Shown piece after piece: positions 23,351 to 31,349 of a stretch of DNA of 32,264 bases. The position numbers and the translations under genes are program-made. Numbering within the stretch: the stretch's first letter is position 1; each line of letters starts with the position of its first letter. The notes beneath the pieces are model-generated. The model searched no databases, was not told where the DNA came from, and saw nothing but the letters and a program-made list of their open reading frames with translations. The stretch is taken from contig MNTL01000074.1 of assembly GCA_001916965.1 (NCBI GenBank), forward strand, positions 1-32,264, in the 5' to 3' direction. The DNA is from Roseburia sp. CAG:10041_57 (GTDB lineage Bacteria > Bacillota > Clostridia > Lachnospirales > Lachnospiraceae).

Positions 23351-23689
23351 TTCAACACTGAGTCTTTACGAATGTGCGGCTGGAGCGTATATTTCTGTAA
23401 CTTTATTATGAGAAGTTATACCGTCAAGAAATATATGCTATTAAATATATGACAGATATAATTAGAATTTGTCGTGTGTTTACTTCTTGATACCGAGAAA
23501 AGTTTCGCAGGAAACACGGTGGGAAAAATGAAGACTGCCCACCTACATCTGGATAACCAGATGCCGATGTAGTATCGGACAAATCGGATTGTTATCCGAT
23601 CGGGTATTGTATACCCCAATCAATTAGTTTACTATTAATATATGATGGAATTTATATTTCATCATGAAGCAAAATGGAGGAATTTTAAC
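23351..23689 (+). ncRNA. Structured leader RNA before rpsM (alpha operon)
   Basis: The 339-base gap before rpsM ends in a row of hairpins: GTTTC/GAAAC and GTGGG/CCCAC in the 23500-23541 part, then CATCTGG/CCAGATG (23546-23563), CCGAT/ATCGG (23564-23578), ATCGGAT/ATCCGAT (23583-23600) and GGGTAT/ATACCC (23602-23616). The CCGAT and ATCGG copies can pair in more than one way. No T-run follows. I recall a leader motif bound by S4 before this operon in Clostridia, and S4 (rpsD) is the third gene here. A TATAAT at 23457-23462 has no good -35 box. Confidence 0.75.
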
Positions 23690-24058
23690 ATGGCTCGTAT
23701 TGCTGGTGTTGACTTACCAAGAGAAAAACGTGTAGAGATCGGCTTAACTTATATCTACGGAATTGGTAGAGTAAGTGCTGATAAGATCTTGGCAAAAGCA
23801 GGTGTAAATCCTGACATACGTGTAAGAGACTTAACAGATGATGATGTTAAGAAGATTAGTGCAGTTATCGATGAGGAGTATATGGTAGAAGGTGACCTCA
23901 GAAGAGAAATCGCACTGAACATTAAGAGATTACAGGAAATCGGATGCTATCGTGGTATCCGTCATAGAAAGGGTCTTCCTGTTCGTGGTCAGAAAACTAA
24001 GACAAACGCAAGAACAAGAAAAGGTCCTAAGAGAACAGTAGCAAACAAGAAGAAATAA
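23690..24058 (+). CDS. rpsM: 30S ribosomal protein S13
   Basis: S13 lies in the 30S head and contacts P-site tRNA and L5. The 122 residues show ARIAGVDLPREKRVEIGLTY and GLPVRGQKTKTNARTRKG in the basic C-terminal tail. The ATG at 23690 is nine bases after TGGAGG; an in-frame upstream ATG at 23642 would add a non-homologous tail. It is the first gene of the alpha operon. Confidence 0.98.
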   Translation: MARIAGVDLPREKRVEIGLTYIYGIGRVSADKILAKAGVNPDIRVRDLTDDDVKKISAVIDEEYMVEGDLRREIALNIKRLQEIGCYRGIRHRKGLPVRGQKTKTNARTRKGPKRTVANKKK

Positions 24059-24088
24059 GTTTAATTGAGAAAGTAGGTTAGTTTAGAA

Positions 24089-24484
24089 ATGGCTAAGAAA
24101 GTTACAAAAAAAGTGACAAAAAAGCGCGTTAAGAAAAACGTTGAACGCGGACAGGCACATATTCAGTCCTCTTTTAACAATACAATTGTTACATTGACAG
24201 ATAATGAAGGAAATGCTCTTTCATGGGCAAGTGCTGGTGGTCTGGGATTTAGAGGTTCAAAGAAATCTACTCCATATGCTGCACAGATGGCAGCAGAAAC
24301 AGCTACTAAGGCGGCTTTAGTACATGGTTTAAAGTCTGTAGATGTTATGGTTAAGGGTCCTGGTTCAGGAAGAGAAGCAGCAATTCGTGCACTTCAGGCA
24401 TGTGGTCTTGAAGTTACAAGCATTAAGGATGTAACACCAGTTCCGCATAACGGATGTCGCCCACCAAAGCGTCGTAGAGTTTAA
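24089..24484 (+). CDS. rpsK: 30S ribosomal protein S11
   Basis: S11 forms part of the platform and the Shine-Dalgarno cleft. The 131 residues show QSSFNNTIVTLTDNEGNALS and the ending GCRPPKRRRV, typical of S11. The N-terminus is Lys-rich with a repeated KKVTKKVTKK. The ribosome binding site (AGTAGG) is weaker than in neighbouring genes. It lies 30 bases after rpsM. Confidence 0.98.
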   Translation: MAKKVTKKVTKKRVKKNVERGQAHIQSSFNNTIVTLTDNEGNALSWASAGGLGFRGSKKSTPYAAQMAAETATKAALVHGLKSVDVMVKGPGSGREAAIRALQACGLEVTSIKDVTPVPHNGCRPPKRRRV

Positions 24485-24501
24485 TTTAGGAGGAAAAAAA
24501 C

Positions 24502-25095
24502 ATGGCAGTAAATAGAGTCCCTGTTCTTAAAAGATGCAGATCTCTTGATTTAGATCCTGTATTCTTAGGATATGATAAGAAGTCTAAAAGAAAGTCTCCA
24601 AGAGCTGGCAAGAAGATGAGTGAGTACGGTCTTCAGTTAAGAGAGAAGCAGAAAGCTAAGTTCATCTACGGCGTACTTGAGAAGCCTTTCCGTAATTACT
24701 ATGATAAAGCTGATAGGATGAAGGGTATGACTGGTGAAAACCTGATGATCCTTCTTGAGAGAAGACTTGACAGTGTTGTCTTCAGAATGGGATTAGCTAG
24801 AACAAGAAAAGAAGCTAGACAGATCGTTGGTCATAAGCATGTATTAGTAAATGGAAAGTGCGTAAGTGTTCCTTCTTACTTAGTAAGCGCTGGCGATGTG
24901 ATCGAATTAAAAGAGAAGTCTGCTGGTATGCAGAGATTTAAGGATATCGCAGAAGTTACTAACGGTAGATTAATTCCTGAATGGATTGATGTAGATCAGG
25001 AGAACTTTAAGGGAACAGTTAAAGAACTTCCTTCAAGAGAAGCTATTGATGTTCCAGTAGACGAAATGCTTATCGTCGAGTTATATTCTAAATAA
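24502..25095 (+). CDS. rpsD: 30S ribosomal protein S4
   Basis: S4 is the primary assembly protein of the 30S body and, in other bacteria, the translational repressor of its own operon. The 197 residues have an S4 RNA-binding domain (LERRLDSVVFRMGLARTRKEARQIV, given in part) around residues 90-150. The zinc cysteine set of some S4 proteins is absent, with a single Cys at position 13. AGGAGG precedes the ATG. A long hairpin follows before rpoA. Confidence 0.97.
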   Translation: MAVNRVPVLKRCRSLDLDPVFLGYDKKSKRKSPRAGKKMSEYGLQLREKQKAKFIYGVLEKPFRNYYDKADRMKGMTGENLMILLERRLDSVVFRMGLARTRKEARQIVGHKHVLVNGKCVSVPSYLVSAGDVIELKEKSAGMQRFKDIAEVTNGRLIPEWIDVDQENFKGTVKELPSREAIDVPVDEMLIVELYSK

Positions 25096-25111
25096 TTAGC
25101 ATCTTATTAGT

Positions 25112-25147
25112 GATAATAGAAAGTGCGCATGCGTACTTTCTATTGTC
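25112..25147 (+). promoter_or_regulatory. Long hairpin between rpsD and rpoA
   Basis: GATAATAGAAAGT (25112-25124) pairs with ACTTTCTATTGTC (25135-25147) across 13 pairs with one wobble, with a short CG-rich loop. No T-run follows. A competing small hairpin, TGTCG/CGACA (25144-25160), shares its outer bases. It may separate ribosomal protein from RNA polymerase expression. Confidence 0.65.
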
Positions 25148-25193
25148 GCCATTTACGACAACTACATCACATTCATAAAGGAGGGTATTTACA

Positions 25194-26159
25194 GTGTTAG
25201 CATTTGATTTTGACAGTCCAAACATTGAAGTGGCAGAAATCTCTGAAGACAAAAGGTACGGTAAATTTGTAGTAGAACCTTTGGAAAGAGGTTACGGAAT
25301 TACACTGGGTAATTCTCTTAGAAGAATTATGCTTGCTTCCTTACCAGGAGCCGCTGTAAGTCAGGTTAAGATTGATGGTGTTTTACATGAATTCAGTTCT
25401 ATTCCAGGTGTAAAAGAGGATGTTACTGAAATCATTATGAACCTGAAGAGTCTGGCTATAAAGAACAGCTGTGAGACTGATGAAGTTAAGAAGGCAATTA
25501 TTGATTTTGAGGGTGAAGGCGTTGTAAGAGCATCCGATATTCAGGTAGATCAGGACATCGAAATCATGAATCCTGATCAGGTAATTGCTACACTTAACGG
25601 CGGTAAAGACAGTAAACTCTACATGGAAATTATGATTACCAAGGGTAGAGGATATATCAGTGCTGAAAAGAATAAGAGCGAAGATTTACCAATTGGTGTC
25701 ATTGCTGTAGATTCAATCTATACTCCCGTTGAAAGAGTAAACGTTACTGTTGAGAATACCCGTGTAGGTCAGATTACGGACTATGATAAATTGACATTAG
25801 ACGTATACACGAATGCAACACTTGCTCCGGATGAGGCAGTCAGTCTTGCTGCAAAGGTATTAAGTGAGCATCTGAAGCTGTTCATAAACCTTTCTGAGAA
25901 TGCTAAGAATGCAGAGGTAATGATTGAGAAAGAAGATGACGAGAAGGAAAAGGTACTTGAAATGAGTATCGATGAATTGGAGTTATCAGTTCGTTCTTAC
26001 AACTGCTTAAAGAGAGCTGGTATTAATACAGTAGAAGAGTTAACGAACAAGACATCAGAAGATATGATGAAGGTTCGTAACTTAGGACGTAAGTCTTTAG
26101 ACGAAGTATTGGCTAAGTTAAAGGAATTAGGTCTTCAGTTAAATCCTATGGATGAATGA
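25194..26159 (+). CDS. rpoA: RNA polymerase alpha subunit
   Basis: The alpha subunit starts polymerase assembly and contacts promoter UP elements and activators through its C-terminal domain. The 321 residues comprise the NTD (1-~230; PLERGYGITLGNSLRRIML) and the CTD (about 255-318; LSVRSYNCLKRAGINTVEEL, then VRNLGRKSLDEVLAKL). The start is GTG, about nine bases after AAAGGAGGG. A 98-base gap with a hairpin precedes it and a 203-base structured gap follows. Confidence 0.98.
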   Translation: MLAFDFDSPNIEVAEISEDKRYGKFVVEPLERGYGITLGNSLRRIMLASLPGAAVSQVKIDGVLHEFSSIPGVKEDVTEIIMNLKSLAIKNSCETDEVKKAIIDFEGEGVVRASDIQVDQDIEIMNPDQVIATLNGGKDSKLYMEIMITKGRGYISAEKNKSEDLPIGVIAVDSIYTPVERVNVTVENTRVGQITDYDKLTLDVYTNATLAPDEAVSLAAKVLSEHLKLFINLSENAKNAEVMIEKEDDEKEKVLEMSIDELELSVRSYNCLKRAGINTVEELTNKTSEDMMKVRNLGRKSLDEVLAKLKELGLQLNPMDE

Positions 26160-26168
26160 TTGAAGATT

Positions 26169-26333
26169 TAGTTGTGAATACTGTGTATAACAGATTCACA
26201 GGACAGAAACGGTAATTCCAATGTGTTCGTTTCTGTGCTCATAAAATGGAATTTATTAATTAACATTTGATAAGTAAGTCCAAAGAGCGTTGTCATTTGT
26301 TCCACTTTAATGAGGGTGATCTACATAGTAGAT
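26169..26333 (+). promoter_or_regulatory. Folded region with possible H-type pseudoknot before rplQ
   Basis: Three elements lie in the 203-base gap. GTGAAT-A-CTGT pairs with ACAGATTCAC. ACAGAAACG pairs with CGTTTCTGT (26203-26211 with 26228-26236), and its loop contains AATTCCA (26214-26220), which can pair with TGGAATT (26247-26253) to form an H-type pseudoknot. A third hairpin, ATCTAC/GTAGAT (26319-26333), lies close to the ribosome site. No promoter is clear. The likely role is control of rplQ. Confidence 0.6.
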
Positions 26334-26362
26334 TCATTGTCCTCGAGCGAAAGGAGCCTATC

Positions 26363-26905
26363 ATGGCAGGTTATAGAAAACTCGGAAGAACATCTAGTCA
26401 GAGAAAAGCATTATTAAGAGGTCAGGTTACTTCTTTATTTGCAAGCAAAGATGGCAGAATCATTACAACTGAAGCAAGAGCTAAGGAAGTACAGAAGATT
26501 GCAGAAGGTCTTATTGCATTAGCTATTAAAGAAAAAGATAACTATGAAATGGTTAAAGTAACAGCTAAGGTTGCTAAGAAAGACAAAGATGGCAAGAGAG
26601 TCAAAGAAGTAAAAGACGGTAAGAAAGTTACTGTTTATGATGAAGTAGAAAAGGAAATCAAGAAGGATCTTCCTTCCAGACTTCATGCTAGAAGACAGAT
26701 GCTTAAAGTATTATATTCTGTAACAGAAGTTCCTACAGAGAACTCTGGAAAGAAGAAGAATACAAAGGAAATCGACCTTGTAGCTAAGCTTTTTGATGAA
26801 ATCGCACCTAAGTATGCAGGACGTAACGGTGGTTACACAAGAATCATCAAGATCGGACCTCGTAAGGGTGACGCTGCAATGGAAGTTGTACTTGAGTTAG
26901 TATAA
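26363..26905 (+). CDS. rplQ: 50S ribosomal protein L17
   Basis: L17 lies near the exit tunnel on the 50S surface. The conserved parts are YRKLGRTSSQRKALLRG at the start and GGYTRIIKIGPRKGDAAMEV near the end. The protein has 180 residues against 127 in E. coli: a charged insert of about 45 residues (57-101, many Lys and Glu) interrupts the domain, and a short Lys/Asn-rich loop follows near 125-137. The ATG at 26363 follows AAAGGAG; the frame continues upstream but without homology. A terminator ends the cluster. Confidence 0.96.
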   Translation: MAGYRKLGRTSSQRKALLRGQVTSLFASKDGRIITTEARAKEVQKIAEGLIALAIKEKDNYEMVKVTAKVAKKDKDGKRVKEVKDGKKVTVYDEVEKEIKKDLPSRLHARRQMLKVLYSVTEVPTENSGKKKNTKEIDLVAKLFDEIAPKYAGRNGGYTRIIKIGPRKGDAAMEVVLELV

Positions 26906-26927
26906 TTTATATTGAGAATGATCATAG

Positions 26928-26955
26928 AGGATGTTCCGTATGGAGCATCCTTTTT
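26928..26955 (+). terminator. Terminator at the end of the S10-spc-alpha cluster
   Basis: AGGATGTTCC (26928-26937) pairs with GGAGCATCCT (26942-26951) with one wobble around a GTAT loop, and five T residues follow. Confidence 0.9.
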
Positions 26956-26968
26956 ATGTTACCTGATA

Positions 26969-26997
26969 TTGTGCCACAGCCTGTATAATGATATAAT
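26969..26997 (+). promoter_or_regulatory. Promoter of the J-domain gene
   Basis: TTGTGC (26969-26974), a 17-base spacer and TATAAT (26992-26997). A second TATAAT eight bases upstream lacks a partner at proper distance. A 10-base palindrome, TCTGATCAGA (27032-27041), lies in the untranslated leader. Confidence 0.65.
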
Positions 26998-27110
26998 TAT
27001 TTTTGTCTGAAATTTGGGTATAAGGGGTATATCTGATCAGAAAAGTGGATAAGCTCTCATAGAAATCAGCGCATGATATTTCATGTGTAAATAAAAGATG
27101 TGGGGAAATC

Positions 27111-27713
27111 ATGATGAATATGGGTAAAGGCAGTATAAGGACAAGACAGGAAGCATGTTATTATCTTGGAGTCAGAGAAGATTCGTCTATAGATGAAATA
27201 AAAAAAGCATATCATACACTTGCTAAAATGTATCATCCGGATATCAATCCGAGAGCAGATGTAAAAGATTATTATATAAAAGTATGTGAATCTTATGAAT
27301 ATCTGATGCAATATCCTGTTTATTGTACGCAGGCGAATAACAGTAATATGTATTCCAATAGACAAGGAAATACGATGCAGCGTAGTTCAAGGATTTTTCA
27401 ATCAAATGCGCAGGTCAGGGAGCAATATCGTAAACAGAAGATGTTGGAAGCAGAACGTAAGAAAAAGCAGGAGAGAGATATACAGGAGAGGCAAAAAAGG
27501 GCAGAAGCCCGATATGAGCATTCTACTGTAAAACAACCAAAATCAAAAGAAGAGGAAGTTCTGGATAAAATCAGGGCAATCTGGCTTGCTGAGACAATAA
27601 AGAGACAGATAACATTGGATCAGGAGAAAAAAGAGGCAGAGCAAAAGAGGAAGCTTTATCAGGCGTTCATGCAGCAGAAATTGCAGGAAGAACAGGAGCA
27701 GGATTCCCATTGA
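27111..27713 (+). CDS. J-domain protein with charged coiled-coil tail
   Basis: A 200-residue protein. Residues 13-68 form a J domain that stimulates DnaK-type chaperones, with the HPD motif at 42-44 (YHPDINPRAD). There is no Gly/Phe or zinc region, so it is not DnaJ itself. The second half (about 110-200) is a highly charged Glu/Lys/Arg helix likely to form a coiled coil. Its client is unknown. The start may be 27111 or the second ATG at 27114; GGGGA lies just upstream. It has its own promoter and lies between the ribosomal cluster and the ECF genes. Confidence 0.85.
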   Translation: MMNMGKGSIRTRQEACYYLGVREDSSIDEIKKAYHTLAKMYHPDINPRADVKDYYIKVCESYEYLMQYPVYCTQANNSNMYSNRQGNTMQRSSRIFQSNAQVREQYRKQKMLEAERKKKQERDIQERQKRAEARYEHSTVKQPKSKEEEVLDKIRAIWLAETIKRQITLDQEKKEAEQKRKLYQAFMQQKLQEEQEQDSH

Positions 27714-27720
27714 CTTTGCC

Positions 27721-27754
27721 TTGTATTTGAAGCATGAATTTAGTACAATATAAC
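27721..27754 (+). promoter_or_regulatory. Possible promoter of the ECF operon
   Basis: TTGTAT (27721-27726) and TACAAT (27744-27749) with a 17-base spacer, or TTGAAG (27727-27732) and TATAAC (27749-27754) with 16 bases. Either would transcribe ecfA1. Confidence 0.45.
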
Positions 27755-27797
27755 AAGTGAATTTGTGGATATTGTAAAATTAGAATGGTGGATAAGA

Positions 27798-28664
27798 ATG
27801 GGAATCATTAAGATAAAGGATTTGATTTTTGAATATATCAGACGTGACGAAGAAGGAAATGTAGAAGGAATTACGAAGGCAGTAGATGATGTGAATCTGG
27901 ATATTAAGCAGGGAGACTTTGTTGCGATTCTGGGACATAACGGTTCGGGTAAGTCTACCCTGGCGAAACATATGAATGCAATTCTCTATCCATCGGAAGG
28001 CTCTGTATGGGTAGATGGAAAAGATACACAGCAGGAAGAAAATATATGGGACATCAGACAGACCGCAGGAATGGTGTTTCAGAATCCGGACAATCAGATT
28101 ATTGGGCAGATCGTGGAAGAGGATGTTGGATTTGGACCGGAGAACATGGGTGTAGAGACGAAGGAAATATGGGAGAGAGTGAATGAAAGTCTTAAAGCTG
28201 TAGGAATGTATGAATTTCGCAAGTTTTCACCCAACAAATTATCTGGTGGACAGAAGCAGCGCGTATCTATAGCAGGTGTGATCGCAATGCATCCTAAATG
28301 CATTGTACTGGATGAGCCGACTGCAATGCTGGACCCGCAGGGACGTAAAGAAGTAATCAGAGCCATCAGGGCATTAAATGATGTAGAGAAAATTACAATT
28401 ATACTCATCACTCATTATATGGAAGAAGTTATTTATGCAGATCAGGTTTATGTAATGGACAAAGGAAAAGTTACATTACAGGGTACACCCAGGGAAGTAT
28501 TTTCCCAGGTTGACAGACTGAAAGAATTGCGTCTGGATGTTCCGCAGGTAACTTTGCTTGCACATGAACTGCGTGAGGATGGATTTCCAATACCGGAAGG
28601 AATTCTGACCAAAGAAGAATTTCGTGATGCTATGTTGAACTGTGTGCAGAAGCTTCATGAATAG
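27798..28664 (+). CDS. ecfA1: ECF transporter ATPase EcfA1
   Basis: This is one of the two ATPases of the energy-coupling-factor module, which powers uptake of vitamins and metals by interchangeable S components. In the 288 residues: Walker A GHNGSGKST (46-54), Q-loop FQNPDNQ (94-100), signature LSGGQ (148-152), Walker B LDEP (171-174) and switch His206. The start at 27798 (MGIIKIKDL) follows GGTGG; a GTG further upstream has no good ribosome site. It forms an operon with ecfA2, ecfT and truA. No S component gene is present nearby, which fits a group II shared module. Confidence 0.95.
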   Translation: MGIIKIKDLIFEYIRRDEEGNVEGITKAVDDVNLDIKQGDFVAILGHNGSGKSTLAKHMNAILYPSEGSVWVDGKDTQQEENIWDIRQTAGMVFQNPDNQIIGQIVEEDVGFGPENMGVETKEIWERVNESLKAVGMYEFRKFSPNKLSGGQKQRVSIAGVIAMHPKCIVLDEPTAMLDPQGRKEVIRAIRALNDVEKITIILITHYMEEVIYADQVYVMDKGKVTLQGTPREVFSQVDRLKELRLDVPQVTLLAHELREDGFPIPEGILTKEEFRDAMLNCVQKLHE

Positions 28665-28681
28665 AGAAAGGTGATGAGAAT

Positions 28682-29551
28682 ATGTCAATTATTTTGGATC
28701 ATGTCAGTCATGTCTATGGTGAAGACACAGCCATGGCTGTAAAAGCGTTAAATGATGTAAATTTAGTTCTGCCCGATGGTCAATTTATTGGTCTGATCGG
28801 ACACACGGGGTCTGGCAAATCAACTTTGGTACAGCATTTGAATGGACTGATGAAGGCAACTTCCGGTTCTGTTTATTTTAATGGAGAGGATATTGATGGA
28901 GAAGGCTTTGATAAAAAGATGCTCAGAAGCAAGGTAGGGCTGGTTTTTCAGTATCCGGAGCATCAGCTTTTTGAGACTGATGTATTTTCAGATGTTTGTT
29001 TTGGACCAAAGAATCTCGGACTTTCTCAGAAAGAAGTTCAGCTTAGAGCATATGAAGCATTGAAGCTTGTAGGATTAGAGGATGAATATTTTTATCAGTC
29101 ACCTTTTGATCTGTCTGGAGGGCAGAAGAGAAGAGTTGCTATTGCAGGCGTTCTGGCAATGAAACCTGAGGTACTGATACTGGATGAGCCAACTGCAGGG
29201 CTGGACCCTAAGGGTCGTGATGAAATACTGGATCAGATTGCAAAACTGAAGGAACAGATGGGAATTACAGTAGTACTGGTATCTCATAGTATGGATGATG
29301 TGGCAAGGTATGTGGATCGAATCATTGTCATGAATAAAGGAAGCGTTATGTATGATGATGTTCCAAGGGAAGTATTCAGACATTATGTGGAACTGGAGAA
29401 AATCGGACTGGCAGCTCCTCAGGTAACATATATCATGAAAGAATTGCGGGATCATGGAATGCCGGTAAGTGATGACGTGACGACAATAGATGAGGCAAAA
29501 GCAGAGATAGAACGTTATTTTAAAGAACTTGCACAGAGTAAGAAGGGATAA
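28682..29551 (+). CDS. ecfA2: ECF transporter ATPase EcfA2
   Basis: The second ATPase of the ECF module, which pairs with EcfA1 and binds EcfT. The 289 residues contain Walker A GHTGSGKST (40-48), Q-loop FQYPEHQLF (89-97), signature LSGGQ (144-148), Walker B LDEP (167-170) and His202. The aromatic FQYPEHQLF form of the Q-loop is typical of EcfA2. The ribosome site GAAAGGTGA precedes the ATG, 17 bases after ecfA1. Confidence 0.95.
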   Translation: MSIILDHVSHVYGEDTAMAVKALNDVNLVLPDGQFIGLIGHTGSGKSTLVQHLNGLMKATSGSVYFNGEDIDGEGFDKKMLRSKVGLVFQYPEHQLFETDVFSDVCFGPKNLGLSQKEVQLRAYEALKLVGLEDEYFYQSPFDLSGGQKRRVAIAGVLAMKPEVLILDEPTAGLDPKGRDEILDQIAKLKEQMGITVVLVSHSMDDVARYVDRIIVMNKGSVMYDDVPREVFRHYVELEKIGLAAPQVTYIMKELRDHGMPVSDDVTTIDEAKAEIERYFKELAQSKKG

Positions 29552-29564
29552 AAGGTGAGACAGG

Positions 29565-30374
29565 ATGCTTAAAGATATAACACTTGGACAGTATTATCAG
29601 ACAGATTCCATTATACATAGACTTGATCCAAGAGTGAAGCTTGCAACAACTCTGGCTTTTATCATTTCATTATTTGTATTTGATAATGTGGCAGGTTATG
29701 CGATTGCAGCAATTTTTCTGGTTATTGTGATTAAACTGTCAAAGGTGCCTTTTAAATTCATGGTAAAAGGTATGAAGGCAATCGTATTCCTGATACTTTT
29801 GACCGTAATATGCAACCTGCTTCTGACACCGGGAGAACCGCTGGTTACATTATGGAAGCTTACCATAACAAAAGAAGGTCTGAGGATTGCTGCATTAATG
29901 ACAGTGCGCCTTAGCTTTTTGATCATAGGTTCCTCTATTATGACTCTTACTACCACACCAAATCAGCTTACAGATGCCATGGAAAAGATGATGAGCCCTC
30001 TTAAAAAGATTAAAGTGCCCGTCCATGAGATTGCCATGATGATGTCGATTGCATTGCGTTTTATTCCTATTTTATTAGAAGAAACAGACAAAATCATGAA
30101 AGCACAGATTGCCAGAGGTGCAGATTTTGAAAGTGGGAATGTCATTAAAAAAGCCAAAAGTATGGTGCCTTTGCTGGTGCCGCTGTTCATTTCCGCATTC
30201 AGGCGAGCCAATGATCTGGCAATGGCAATGGAAGCCAGATGCTATCGCGGTGGAGATAAACGTACCAAGATGAAGCCATTGCATTATGAGCGCAGAGACT
30301 ATATTGCCTATGCAATTGTAGTGTGTTATCTGGCTGCAGGTGTAGCAGCGGGCAGAATTGTAGGTATACTATGA
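29565..30374 (+). CDS. ecfT: ECF transporter transmembrane protein EcfT
   Basis: The membrane scaffold that joins the two ATPases to S components. The 269 residues show LDPRVKLATTLAFIISLFVF in the first helix region and further hydrophobic segments at about 45-60, 70-87, 110-128 and 245-265. The two coupling motifs are ARG at 183-185 (QIARGADFES) and EARCYRG at 223-229, the latter a variant of the family's second Ala-Arg-Gly. Start 13 bases after ecfA2. Its stop overlaps the truA start (ATGA). Confidence 0.95.
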   Translation: MLKDITLGQYYQTDSIIHRLDPRVKLATTLAFIISLFVFDNVAGYAIAAIFLVIVIKLSKVPFKFMVKGMKAIVFLILLTVICNLLLTPGEPLVTLWKLTITKEGLRIAALMTVRLSFLIIGSSIMTLTTTPNQLTDAMEKMMSPLKKIKVPVHEIAMMMSIALRFIPILLEETDKIMKAQIARGADFESGNVIKKAKSMVPLLVPLFISAFRRANDLAMAMEARCYRGGDKRTKMKPLHYERRDYIAYAIVVCYLAAGVAAGRIVGIL

Positions 30375-31114
30375 GAAGAATTATGTTAACTGTTGCATAT
30401 GATGGAACGAATTATCATGGATGGCAGATACAGCCTAATGTAATAACGATAGAATCCGTATTGAATGAAGCTTTATCTTCACTTTTCAAGGAAGAGATTC
30501 ATGTTATCGGAGCTTCCAGAACAGATACGGGCGTGCATGCGCTGGGAAATATCGCGGTATTTGACACAGAAGCAAGAATGCCAGGAGATAAGGTATCCTA
30601 TGCTTTGAACCAACGTCTGCCACAGGATATCAGAATAGAGGATTCCAGAGAAGTTCCACTGGACTTCCATCCCAGACATTGTAACAGCAGAAAAACATAC
30701 GAATATAAAATACTGAACAGGGAATTTCCTCTTCCTACCTATCGGTTATATGCGCATTTTACATATGTGCCGCTGGATGTGACCAGAATGCAGCAGGCAG
30801 CGGACTATCTGGTGGGAGAGCATGATTTTAAGAGTTTCTGCAGTGTGAATACAGTAGTGGAAACAACAGTAAGAACACTTTATTCGGTAAAGGTATCGAA
30901 GGAATCGGATATGATTACCATTCGTGTCACCGGTTCAGGCTTTCTGTACAATATGGTTCGTATTATTGCAGGCACACTTATGGAAGTGGGAAAAGGCAGT
31001 ATGAGCCCGGAGCAGATACCCCAAATACTGGCTGCACTGGATCGCCAAAAGGCAGGACCTACAGCGCCGGCATGCGGATTGACACTGTATGCATATGAAT
31101 TTGAGAAAAGATAA
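30371..31114 (+). CDS. truA: tRNA pseudouridine(38-40) synthase TruA
   Basis: TruA makes pseudouridine at positions 38-40 of the tRNA anticodon stem. The 247 residues include the active-site motif GASRTDTGVHALGN with catalytic Asp52, and the start VAYDGTNYHGWQIQPN. The ATG at 30371 overlaps the ecfT stop (ATGA), so the genes are translationally coupled; the frame extends upstream into ecfT without homology. The order ecfA1-ecfA2-ecfT-truA-rplM-rpsI is usual in Firmicutes. Confidence 0.97.
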   Translation: MRRIMLTVAYDGTNYHGWQIQPNVITIESVLNEALSSLFKEEIHVIGASRTDTGVHALGNIAVFDTEARMPGDKVSYALNQRLPQDIRIEDSREVPLDFHPRHCNSRKTYEYKILNREFPLPTYRLYAHFTYVPLDVTRMQQAADYLVGEHDFKSFCSVNTVVETTVRTLYSVKVSKESDMITIRVTGSGFLYNMVRIIAGTLMEVGKGSMSPEQIPQILAALDRQKAGPTAPACGLTLYAYEFEKR

Positions 31115-31133
31115 AAAAATTCCAGGGAAATTA

Positions 31134-31162
31134 TTGACACATTTCATTTCGTATAATATAAT
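31134..31162 (+). promoter_or_regulatory. Consensus promoter of rplM-rpsI
   Basis: TTGACA (31134-31139), a 17-base spacer and TATAAT (31157-31162): both boxes are perfect consensus. Another TATAAT five bases earlier is too close to the -35 box. Transcription would start near 31169. Confidence 0.9.
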
Positions 31163-31168
31163 AAACAA

Positions 31169-31349
31169 CTGTGACAGTGTGCGTTTAGATAGGATCAAAG
31201 CCCCGATGTTATGTAAAAGCATGGTGTTGGATGTATAATGGTAACCGGTGAATAGTGGATGATACGGCCGGACATTCCGTAGCAGAAGGATTCACATAAG
31301 GTAGACCAATCATAGGAAAGCCGTTGGCTTATTATATGGAGGTAACATA
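31169..31349 (+). ncRNA. Structured leader RNA of rplM-rpsI
   Basis: About 180 untranslated bases separate the promoter from rplM. GTGAAT/ATTCAC (31248-31253 with 31290-31295) encloses TACGG/CCGTA (31263-31267 with 31277-31281). A small AAGCC/GGCTT hairpin (31318-31330) lies just before the ribosome site. Known L13 leaders precede rplM in Firmicutes; this one is probably of that kind, but I could not match it to the model by eye. Confidence 0.6.
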
